A DNA stretch of 64,000 nucleotides from Syntrophotaleaceae bacterium (GTDB taxonomy: Bacteria > Desulfobacterota > Desulfuromonadia > Desulfuromonadales > Syntrophotaleaceae), in the NCBI GenBank assembly GCA_041390365.1, contig JAWKQB010000001.1, positions 496,001 through 560,000 on the forward strand, in the 5' to 3' direction. Positions 15,760-22,909 of the stretch are shown here, piece after piece. Under the pieces are notes generated by a model. The model did no database searches. It was not told the DNA's origin and was given only the letters and a program-made list of their open reading frames with translations. The position numbers and the translations under genes were made by a program. The stretch's first letter is position 1. Every line of letters begins with the position of its first letter.

Positions 15760-16224
15760 ATGAAAAGAACGACGAGGATAACCATTGTCGATGGAATTGC
15801 TTTTGTCTCTTTTCTGTTCCTGATTGCGACCGGCCTGGTGATCCGCTATGTGCTTCCGCCCGGCAGCGGCGGCATCGAAGGATATGGCACCGGCTGGAGA
15901 GCGGCCGCCCGCCCGGTGTCCGTGCTCTGGGGACTGACCCGCCATGAGTGGGGCCATCTCCATTACCTCGTTTCCGTTATATTTCTCGTGGTGATCGCAA
16001 TCCATCTTTTCGTTCACCGGCGGAGCATGACAGCCTGTTTCCGCAGGAAGGAGGAGAGTCAATCCTGTCTGCCGGCCCTGATCGGCATCGGCGCCGTCAT
16101 AGGTCTGCTGGCACTCGCTGTCGCTCTGGTTTTCAGCCCGGCGAAAAAGGTGCCCCGGCAGGAATTGCGGCAGGAACAGATGGAGAATGGGCCTTCCGGC
16201 GCTCTTGGCCGGGATGTGCAGTGA
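15760..16224 (+). CDS. DUF4405-like cytochrome b-type membrane protein
   Basis: A 154-residue protein with three hydrophobic segments (near 12-30, 68-86 and 104-125). 'IRYVLPPGSGG' and 'LTRHEWGHLHYLVSVIFLVVIAIHLFVHRR' match the DUF4405 pattern, in which the histidines near membrane helices are proposed haem ligands. An electron-transfer role in the inner membrane is plausible but unproven. GGAGGG precedes the ATG. It lacks the cytoplasmic repeat tail seen in the relative at 1-438. Confidence 0.65.
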   Translation: MKRTTRITIVDGIAFVSFLFLIATGLVIRYVLPPGSGGIEGYGTGWRAAARPVSVLWGLTRHEWGHLHYLVSVIFLVVIAIHLFVHRRSMTACFRRKEESQSCLPALIGIGAVIGLLALAVALVFSPAKKVPRQELRQEQMENGPSGALGRDVQ

Positions 16225-16374
16225 AAAAAAAGGAAAATACTGACCCTCTCCCTTCCCGGCATTCCCTTTGGGAATTTGGGCATCAAAAAGCAGATGATGA
16301 CTATCCTCAGACCGAAAAAGTTTGTTAGGAGCACTTGGCTTGCCCTGCCCATCGAGAAATTTTCTTGACGGGAT

Positions 16375-16510
16375 TTCGTTCCCAATGCTATTGCTTTTTT
16401 TAAATTAATTTTCATTCAATATGTCGATAGGGGCGGCTGTTTGGCAAAAGCAGGCGAAGCATCCTATTCAAAAAGCCACTCGGCCAGCAAAGCTGGTCAA
16501 GTGGCTTTTT
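16375..16510 (+). ncRNA. Possible small transcript or leader ending in a terminator
   Basis: A promoter-like pair (TTGACG at 16375-16380 and TATTGC near 16399) is followed by an ATAGG...CCTAT stem around 16427-16467 and then a strong bipartite terminator at 16470-16510 (AAAAAGCCACT with its complement, inner CCAGC/GCTGG). I see no convincing coding frame inside. It could be a small RNA or an attenuated leader of the amidase gene 200 bp downstream. No known riboswitch class was recognised. Confidence 0.35.
16470..16510 (+). terminator. Strong terminator between DUF4405 and amidase genes
   Basis: AAAAAGCCACT (16470-16480) pairs with AGTGGCTTTTT (16500-16510), with an inner CCAGC/GCTGG stem. 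The A/T-run symmetry makes it work on both strands. Confidence 0.85.
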
Positions 16511-16703
16511 GCGTTTTTAGCCGACCGCCGTAACGCCCTTCCGGCCCTGCGCCATGGCGGTCGCGCACGTCCCCTTTTACAAGCCCCGTTATTCGACCCG
16601 CGAAACAATTGGAATCACTGGTTGCGGGGATGGCTCAAGCAGGGCATTGCGTCGACACCGGGACCGTCGGATGAAACTATAAGCCTATAGCGGGGAGGAC
16701 AAA

Positions 16704-18218
16704 ATGGCGCCATTTCCAGAATACGATCAATTTGATGGGGTCGGCCTGGCGAAGTTGATCCAAGAGGGAAAGATTAGCAGCTTGGAAGTGTGTGAAGAGG
16801 CTATTCGCCGTGCCGAAAGCCTTAATCCCAAATTGAATGCGATCGTAACCAAGATTTACGATTCGGCGAGAGAAGCGGCGAAGAAACCCTCCAGTGACGC
16901 TCCTTTCTGCGGTGTTCCCTTTCTGCTGAAAGATGCGCACCATGCCTTGAAGGGCTTTCCCATGAGCTGCGGAAGCGTGTTGCTCAAAACTTACGCCCCG
17001 CAACATGATGCGGAAATCGTGCGTCGCTTCAAGAAAGCCGGTTTGGTCATACTCGGCAAGACCAACACGCCCGAGTTCAAACTCGCTTACGTTACCGAGC
17101 CCCGGGCCTTTGGGCCGACCAGGAACCCGTGGAATCCTGATTATTCCTGTGGCGGCTCCAGCGGAGGATCGGCCGCGGCGGTAGCTGCCGGCATCGTGCC
17201 TATGGCATCAGCCACGGATGAGGGAGGCTCCATTCGGGTTCCCGCATCCTATTGCGGCCTGTTCGGTTTTAAGCCGAGCAGGGGGCGTAACCCGGTAGGA
17301 CCCGACTTCGATGAGGAATGGGACGGCATGTCCCACAGCCACGTGATTACACGGTCGGTTCGCGACTCCGCCGCCATGCTCGATGCGGTCTGCGGCTTTG
17401 AAAACGGAGCGCCCTACGGCATTGCCAACCAGGAAAGGCCCTTCCTCGAAGAAGTGGATATTGCACCAGGGAAGTTGCGGATCGCTTTTTACCTGCGTTC
17501 AGCCTACGGAAAGAACATACATCCCGAATGCGTTAAGGCGGTAAAGCAGACATGCGCGCTGCTCGAAAGTCTGGGCCATGAAGTCGAAGAAGCAGAGCCC
17601 GACTTCAGGGAGGAAGACGCCGCGCTGAACTGGATCATCGTGGTGACCGGGAATGCCGCCGCGCTTGTCGACAAACTGATACAGGAGTATGGACGCTCCA
17701 GGGTTGAGCATGATCTGGAATTCTCCAACTACTCCATGTACAACAGCATTGGGCGGAGTCTGAAAGCACTCGACTTTGTGAAGGCTAAACGCAGATGGAG
17801 GCAGTTCGGGGTAACCATGGATCAGATGTTGAATCGATATGACATGGTGCTCACCCCAACTTTGGGAGAGCCGCCCGTGCCTGTCGGTTCCCAAAGGCTC
17901 GGCAGGGCAGATCAGTTTTCGATGAAGTTATTCGCTTCTTCTTTCGGGAGAATGATGCTGACCAGCCGCAAACTAAGCGACTTGATGCTCGAAAAAACCG
18001 TCGATACGATATTGAAAGGTCAGATGCCGTTCACCTTCCTTGCCAACATCACCGGACAGCCGGCAATGTCTGTACCGTTGCATTGGACGGGGGACGGGTT
18101 GCCTTGCGGGGTACAGTTTATGGGTCGTTATGGTGATGAGGCGAAGCTGCTGAGACTCGCCGGCCAGTTGGAAAAGGCACAGCCTTGGTTTGATAAGAGG
18201 CCGCAGATTTTAAAGTGA
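16704..18218 (+). CDS. Amidase signature family enzyme
   Basis: A 504-residue amidase. The Ser-cisSer-Lys triad is in place: lysine in 'GVPFLLKDAHHALKG' (near residue 76), 'CGGSSGGSAAAVAAG' (near 150-164) and the nucleophile in 'ATDEGGSIRVPAS' (near 170-182). Length and the C-terminal 'TGQPAMSVPLHW' block are typical. The overall look is closest to 6-aminohexanoate-cyclic-dimer hydrolase or fatty-amide-type amidases rather than GatA, and no gatB/gatC neighbours exist. The substrate cannot be deduced. AGGACAAA lies before the ATG. Confidence 0.88.
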   Translation: MAPFPEYDQFDGVGLAKLIQEGKISSLEVCEEAIRRAESLNPKLNAIVTKIYDSAREAAKKPSSDAPFCGVPFLLKDAHHALKGFPMSCGSVLLKTYAPQHDAEIVRRFKKAGLVILGKTNTPEFKLAYVTEPRAFGPTRNPWNPDYSCGGSSGGSAAAVAAGIVPMASATDEGGSIRVPASYCGLFGFKPSRGRNPVGPDFDEEWDGMSHSHVITRSVRDSAAMLDAVCGFENGAPYGIANQERPFLEEVDIAPGKLRIAFYLRSAYGKNIHPECVKAVKQTCALLESLGHEVEEAEPDFREEDAALNWIIVVTGNAAALVDKLIQEYGRSRVEHDLEFSNYSMYNSIGRSLKALDFVKAKRRWRQFGVTMDQMLNRYDMVLTPTLGEPPVPVGSQRLGRADQFSMKLFASSFGRMMLTSRKLSDLMLEKTVDTILKGQMPFTFLANITGQPAMSVPLHWTGDGLPCGVQFMGRYGDEAKLLRLAGQLEKAQPWFDKRPQILK

Positions 18219-18288
18219 ATCTCCACCACAGACACGTAATCAGAGGCACTTGCAGGCGGTGACCGCGCTGGCTGCCAAGCCCTGATCC

Positions 18289-19344
18289 TTAATCGACCTG
18301 ATTGAGAACAATGACGAACCAGCCGGTCGCCTTGATTTGCGTCGCGCTAGCCTTGTACTGGGTGTCGCCGTCTTTCAAGGAAAAGTTCCACAGGTTTTTC
18401 CCCGGCGCTGATTTGGCGACCTCCAGGGCGAGATGCCCTGCCTGATTATTCAGGTCGATGGAAGAGAGTCTGGCCTCTGCCGATTTGTCCGAAATCTCCT
18501 TGCCGTAATACAGTACCGCGGTTTTCGCCTCGTTGTTGAACGTATTGATTTCCCTCATACCCTTATCCTGACTGCTGGCGATAGCCATCCCGTTTTTGTC
18601 CATGATCAGACAGAGGAGCCTGCCGTTGGAGTCGGCAACAGGCTTAAGGGTCTGGTTTGCCAGTTGGGTCAGGGTGATGTCCCGGGAAACGACTCCCAGG
18701 AGCTTGCCCTGCCCGTATAGAGGATAGGAGACGGTAACCATCATCCCGGCTCCGGCAAGGTCCAGATAGGGCAGAGTCCAGCCGAAAGTGCGGTTTTCAA
18801 AATCTGCAGCCATATAGAATATCTGCTCCGTGGGGGGGAAGTTGTTGACCGCTTCGCCGAGAGGCAGGTACGGATAGATTAGAAAAGCCTCTTCCCTGGT
18901 GGTCAGGTAGACCCAGGAATCGTTGAATGTCTCATAGGCGAGCCTGAAAAGGGGTGCCACCTGGGTGAAGGTGTTGAATTCGCGCCAGGCCTCTTTTGTA
19001 GGCTTTTTGCCGCGGTAATAGATGTAACTGGCCTGAGGAGCCTGGTAGGCCGGTTCAGGGCCGTCAGCAGTGGGGCGGAAAATGATCGTCTGGTTGTCCT
19101 CCGAAGACCGGGCCAGCCATTTGGCCATCTCCTGATCGGACATGGCGGGAGTTTCTTCATAGGCACGCACATACGCCTTCCCCAGGGCCTTGATGCTGTT
19201 GCTCATGGTGGCCAGATTCATTTCGATGGCCCGGGCCAGAAGGAGCGTGGTGGTGTCGGCATGGTTTTCCCCCGCCAATAGATCCGAAACCGGCCAGGCT
19301 ACGGTAAGGGCGAACAGAACGATACTCAGGAGTTTGGCTCTCAT
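18289..19344 (-). CDS. Stand-alone periplasmic Cache-domain protein
   Basis: A 351-residue protein with a signal peptide (cleavage near 'SDLLAG', residue 25) and then a long extracytoplasmic region resembling a double Cache (PDC) sensor: 'AKWLARSSEDNQTIIFRPTADG', 'YPYLPLGEAVNNFPPT', 'VTVSYPLYGQGKLLGVVSRDITL' are typical strands. Cache domains bind small metabolites, usually as the input part of chemoreceptors or kinases. Here there is no second membrane segment and no output domain, so it is either a free binding protein or delivers its signal to a partner. No obvious partner gene is adjacent. Confidence 0.72.
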   Translation of the reverse strand: MRAKLLSIVLFALTVAWPVSDLLAGENHADTTTLLLARAIEMNLATMSNSIKALGKAYVRAYEETPAMSDQEMAKWLARSSEDNQTIIFRPTADGPEPAYQAPQASYIYYRGKKPTKEAWREFNTFTQVAPLFRLAYETFNDSWVYLTTREEAFLIYPYLPLGEAVNNFPPTEQIFYMAADFENRTFGWTLPYLDLAGAGMMVTVSYPLYGQGKLLGVVSRDITLTQLANQTLKPVADSNGRLLCLIMDKNGMAIASSQDKGMREINTFNNEAKTAVLYYGKEISDKSAEARLSSIDLNNQAGHLALEVAKSAPGKNLWNFSLKDGDTQYKASATQIKATGWFVIVLNQVD

Positions 19345-19649
19345 GTCAATTCCTCCCGGTTTTTCGTGATCTTCAAGGTGCCGACGAATGGTCCTAGTTG
19401 TAATGATAGGGTAATGCCAGGCGAGGACAAGTTTCGAGGCAAAATTCAGAAGCCATTGACTCGTGTATTCCGCTGCTGATAACTTAATGACACTTCAATC
19501 TCAAAGGAAGGAGAGCGTTATGGAGCTTGTGAGCAGATGCAATAAGGCAGAGGAGGGACCGGGGGGCTAATCTTACTTTTTCCCCTTCCCCCAACCTTTC
19601 TTTGCCCGGTATTGATGCCGGGTTTCTGTATAAATCAAGAAACCCACCC

Positions 19650-19698
19650 GATTTGGCATCTGTTTGCCAAATCATTTTCTTTTCGGATTCTCAATCCG
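19650..19698 (+). promoter_or_regulatory. Two hairpins in the rsgA leader
   Basis: GATTTGGCA/TGCCAAATC (19650-19673) is followed by ATTTTCTTTT, which looks like a terminator or attenuator. A second hairpin CGGATT/AATCCG (19684-19698) ends right at the purine-rich ribosome site of rsgA. A CCCGG...CCGGG stem lies just upstream near 19608. The arrangement could attenuate transcription into rsgA or control its translation. Apart from this, 19345-19710 holds no gene I can support. Confidence 0.45.
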
Positions 19699-19710
19699 AA
19701 GGGGGTTTCT

Positions 19711-20778
19711 ATGTCTGAATTATCTCTTTCCTTGCCCGACCTGGGCTGGAGTCATTTTTTTCAACAACAACTGAGCCTTGAGGAGTGGGAGTCAACAACT
19801 CCCGTCCGCGTCCTGGCCGTTCACCGCAACGTCATCGATGTTGCCGGCGAACAGGGTCGCCGGATGATCACTTTGCACGGGCACTGGCATCTGAAAGATT
19901 CTGAAGACCTGCCCACTGTCGGGGACTGGCTGCTTCTTGATCCATCAACCGGCTTGGCGCAAAGGATGCTGGAACGCAAGAGCCTTTTTCACCGCAAGGC
20001 GGCAGGGATCGAATCCAAGGTGCAGCTGATAGCGGCCAATGTCGATACCCTGTTTATCGTCACGTCCTGTAATCAGGATTTCAATCTTTCGCGTCTTGAA
20101 CGTTATCTGGCTCTGGCTCTGGAGGCAAAAGTCGAACCGGTGGTGGTGCTGACCAAGGCCGATCTGGTGGAGGATACTTCCGAATATCGACGACAGGCCA
20201 TGAGCCTGAATCCAGGTCTGGAAGTCGTAACGGTCAACGCACTCGATTCTTCCTCGGCAGCGTCGCTGGTCTCCTGGTGTGCCAGAGGCCGGACGGTCGC
20301 TCTGGTCGGGTCGTCAGGGGTCGGCAAGTCAACCCTGATCAATACTCTTTATGGTTCGCACCGGCAGGAGACCGGGGCGATCCGCGAAGATGACGCCAGG
20401 GGGCGCCACACCACGACCTCCCGAACCCTGCACCCGCTCCCTGAGGGTGGTCTGCTCATCGACAGCCCGGGTTTGCGCGAATTGCAGCTGAGCGAGTGTC
20501 AAAGGGGTGTGTCCTCTTTGTTTGAGGATATTGAGTCGTTGGCGCGAAGCTGTCGCTTCAACGATTGCCTTCACCAGCACGAAGACGGCTGCGCCGTAAA
20601 GTCAGCCGTCGCCAGGGGAGACCTGAGCCCCAGGCGTTTTGCCAGCTATCAGAAGCTTTTGGCGGAGCAAGAGCGAAACGCCGAATCCATTGCCGAGAAG
20701 CGCCGTCGCGAACGGGACTTTTGCAAGCATGTCCGAAGCGTTATGGCTGCACGGCGGAAGGAGCGCAACGGGTGCTAA
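19711..20778 (+). CDS. rsgA: Ribosome small-subunit-dependent GTPase
   Basis: A 355-residue circularly permuted GTPase that helps mature the 30S subunit. An N-terminal OB-fold is followed by the G motifs in permuted order: 'VVLTKADLVE' (G4), then 'ALVGSSGVGKSTLINTL' (G1, near residue 200), 'TTTSRTLHPL' and 'IDSPGLRELQL' (G3). The C-terminal zinc knuckle 'CRFNDCLHQHEDGCAV' is complete. The ATG at 19711 after AAGGGGG is preferred; the frame is open 33 codons further upstream. Confidence 0.92.
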   Translation: MSELSLSLPDLGWSHFFQQQLSLEEWESTTPVRVLAVHRNVIDVAGEQGRRMITLHGHWHLKDSEDLPTVGDWLLLDPSTGLAQRMLERKSLFHRKAAGIESKVQLIAANVDTLFIVTSCNQDFNLSRLERYLALALEAKVEPVVVLTKADLVEDTSEYRRQAMSLNPGLEVVTVNALDSSSAASLVSWCARGRTVALVGSSGVGKSTLINTLYGSHRQETGAIREDDARGRHTTTSRTLHPLPEGGLLIDSPGLRELQLSECQRGVSSLFEDIESLARSCRFNDCLHQHEDGCAVKSAVARGDLSPRRFASYQKLLAEQERNAESIAEKRRRERDFCKHVRSVMAARRKERNGC

Positions 20779-20881
20779 AATTTAGGCTGTGTGAGATGCA
20801 GTGAGATGGGATCGGGTAGGAGGCGGGGTCACCCCCGCCGTCCTCCCACACCACCGTGCGTACGGTTCCGTACACGGCGGT

Positions 20882-21240
20882 TCACAAAGCGCTCTGAAAG
20901 CGTCTGAGACTGTCTACCAAGCAGATCAGCCCCAGTTTATCGAAGAAGGATTTTCGAAACGCATCGTGCATGTGCGAGGCTCCTGCATTCCACCAGGGGC
21001 CTCGCCCGTTTTGAGCCGACTTCCATGCTCTGAGTTCCGACAATCCCCGCCGCATCAAATTCCTGGCCCGCGTGAAAGAGCGCTTCCACTGCCGCCATAG
21101 AATGCAGCGCAGTTTCCGCCTGACCCAGCTATCCAGTTCTTCGAAGATGCCTTTGACTTCCGCCAGACGGAAGTAGGCGATCCAGCCCCGCAACTTCGGG
21201 GTGGCCTCTTCGATGATCCGTTTGAGGCTGCGTCGGTGAA
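20882..21240 (-). pseudogene. Intron maturase (X) domain fragment
   Basis: On the minus strand the frame reads 'RSLKRIIEEATPKLRGWIAY' through 'LDSWVRRKLRCILWRQWKR' and 'NGRGPWWNAGASHMHDAF', the group II intron maturase-specific domain and C-terminus. It ends just before the domain V RNA, its normal place. The reverse transcriptase core that should precede it is inverted. Confidence 0.85.
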
Positions 21241-21316
21241 GGGCCGAACACGAGGCGCCATTCAGGAGACTCGAATTTCGATGACGATCGAAGAAGCAGA
21301 AGCCCTGATTGAGAGA

Positions 21317-21460
21317 TCAGGGGCCGGGCCCGAGGCTCCGTCCGGGTCGAAACCCGTAGGAGCTCTTGGAGAAGTCTGGATCGAACAGCCGCATCAGCTC
21401 CTGATGCAGCGCCTGCTGAATGAGCCGGTCCAGCACCGTGGGGATGCCGAGCATGCGCAT
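21317..21460 (-). pseudogene. Intron reverse transcriptase N-terminal fragment (RT 0-1)
   Basis: The minus strand reads 'MRMLGIPTVLDRLIQQALHQ' to 'SYGFRPGRS', the start of group II intron reverse transcriptases. It should continue into 'AHQAVQAARK', but that sequence lies on the opposite strand beginning at 21471, next to this fragment's own 5' end. The first ~70 residues of the protein are missing. Confidence 0.8.
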
Positions 21461-21470
21461 CCCGCCGCCG

Positions 21471-22058
21471 GCCCACCAGGCGGTACAAGCAGCCCGCAAG
21501 CATGTGGCCGAAGGGCGGCGGTGGGTGGTCGATATCGACCTGGAGAAGTTCTTCGACCGGGTCGGACACGACGTGCTTATGGCACGAGTGGCCCGCAAGG
21601 TCAAAGACCCCCGTGTACTGCGACTGATCCGCAGATACCTGAGGGCCGGAGTGCTCGAAGGGGGGATCGTCTCGCCACGGGTGGAAGGGACGCCGCAAGG
21701 CGGCCCGCTCTCGCCGCTGTTGTCGAACATCCTGCTTGACGAGTTCGACAAGGAACTGGAGAGGCGCGGCCACGCCTTCTGCCGTTATGCCGATGATTGC
21801 AACATTTACGTGCGCAGTCGCCAGTCGGCGGAGCGGGTCATGGCTTCGCTGATCCAGTTTCTCGAACAGCGGCTGAAACTCAAGGTCAACCGCGTCAAAA
21901 GCGCCGTTGGCCGCCCCTGGGAGAGAACCTTTCTGGGTTACAGGATGACCTTTCACAAGAAACCGCGGCTCAAGGTGGCTGAAGGCTCTGTGAAACGGTT
22001 CAAGGCCAACCTCAGAGAGCTCTTTCGTCGGGGGAGGATGGTCAACCCCGGCTACTAG
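21471..22058 (+). pseudogene. Inverted intron reverse transcriptase core
   Basis: A plus-strand frame of about 195 residues contains 'RWVVDIDLEKFFD' (RT2-3), 'EGTPQGGPLSPLLSNI' (RT4) and 'FCRYADDCNIYV' (RT5, catalytic YADD), then 'TFLGYRMTFHKK' (RT7). It is antisense to the intron RNA and to the other two protein pieces. No start codon or promoter is evident for it on this strand. Confidence 0.85.
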
Positions 22059-22456
22059 GGCCTCTGCTGACTTCTGCCGACCCGTCCCGACGCCTCTCGA
22101 CGCCGGTAGCACGAGGCAGATCGGCAGATCTCCCAGGGTAATGCGCGTGACCTTCCTCCCATATACCCGCCGCATCTACAGCCCCACCCTCCCGGATGGC
22201 TATGGGGCTTTGAAGATTATGGCCTTCTCGCCCGGATGGAACTGCCTCGTATGCGATTTCTGTTCGTCGGGCCGGGAGTTTGCCTGCGGCTTCCTTCAGA
22301 TTCCACCTCGCGGTGGACACCCTTGCCGTTCGGCTAGTGGTTCCCGCCATCAGGGTCCACAGGGGACTTACACCCCCAAGTCATCCGGTTATCACCACAA
22401 CAACCGGAACAGCGCCAGTCAAGGCGCTACGCGCCATGCCTGGCGCACCATAAAAA

Positions 22457-22486
22457 AAGGGGTTACGGAAAATTCCATAACCCCTT
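22457..22486 (-). terminator. Terminator stem upstream of the intron 5' end (tRNA-Ala copy)
   Basis: AAGGGGTTACGG pairs with CCATAACCCCTT (one C-A mismatch), followed on the minus strand by a T-run. It matches the terminator behind the intact tRNA-Ala at 25173-25205. The group II intron starts eight bases behind it. Confidence 0.75.
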
Positions 22487-22494
22487 GATATTCT

Positions 22495-22550
22495 TGGTGG
22501 AGCTAGGCGGGATCGAACCGCCGACCTCTTGAATGCCATTTATCCCTGCT
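22495..22550 (-). repeat. Truncated duplicate of tRNA-Ala(GGC), likely attachment-site remnant
   Basis: From the CCA end to the anticodon loop the sequence is identical to the intact tRNA at 25213-25258, then diverges. The 5' part is missing. Similarity extends through the downstream terminator. A tRNA copy broken in the anticodon loop is the usual result of tyrosine-recombinase integration. The integrase remnant at 22570 supports this. Confidence 0.75.
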
Positions 22551-22569
22551 CGGCCGTATGTGGTTGAAA

Positions 22570-22826
22570 TTATTGCTCCCTTTCGATTTTCGGTCCACTC
22601 ATGTAGTGAACCTGTTTGGCCTGTCCCTGGCGTAATCTTACGATGCTGATCTGGGTGTAGCGCTGGGTTGTGCGGATCTGGGTGTGGCCGAGAGTGTCTT
22701 GCACCAGGCGCAGATCGCCGGTGGCTTCGAGGGTGTAGGTGCCGCAGTGTGGCGCAGGGTGTGGAGCCTTTGATCTTCGACGGGGGCGACCGGCTCGCCC
22801 TGGCTCGAAGAATATCCTGACAGCAA
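22570..22826 (-). pseudogene. Tyrosine recombinase (integrase) C-terminal remnant
   Basis: On the minus strand one frame gives 'EDQRLHTLRHTAA' and, after a one-base shift, the next gives 'YTLEATGDLRLVQDTLGHTQ' and 'IRTTQRYTQISIV'. These are the H-x-L-R-H, G-H-x2 and Tyr boxes of phage-type integrases. The catalytic tyrosine is in 'TTQRYTQ'. The N-terminal part is absent. It borders the truncated tRNA-Ala copy. Confidence 0.75.
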
Positions 22827-22909
22827 GCTGTCTTAAGCGGTTGCCGCTGCCTGCGTCGCGCCTTCTCGGCTTAACTCCAATCAGGCCTGTGCACGGCTTG
22901 GCGGGAGTT

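Larger units (their letters stand above)
20811..22448 (-). mobile_element. Rearranged group II intron
   Basis: On the minus strand a group II intron runs from a 5' end GTGCGCC (22448) through the conserved 'GATAACCGGATGACTTGGGG' region to a domain V/VI-like 3' end (GAACCGCCGTGTACGG near 20881, ending CTACCCGAT at 20811). The 5' end lies only eight bases past a terminator stem, the insertion preference of bacterial class C introns. The ~390-base 5' RNA and the 3' RNA look intact, but the encoded protein is in three displaced pieces (see neighbouring entries), so it cannot be mobile by itself. Confidence 0.85.

Noticed and set aside
16421..16690. 89-codon frame before the amidase gene
   Set aside because: Runs through a strong terminator and has no ribosome site or similarity.
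21129..22175. 348-codon frame across the group II intron
   Set aside because: Crosses the rearrangement breakpoints and intron RNA; the recognisable intron protein pieces lie in other frames.
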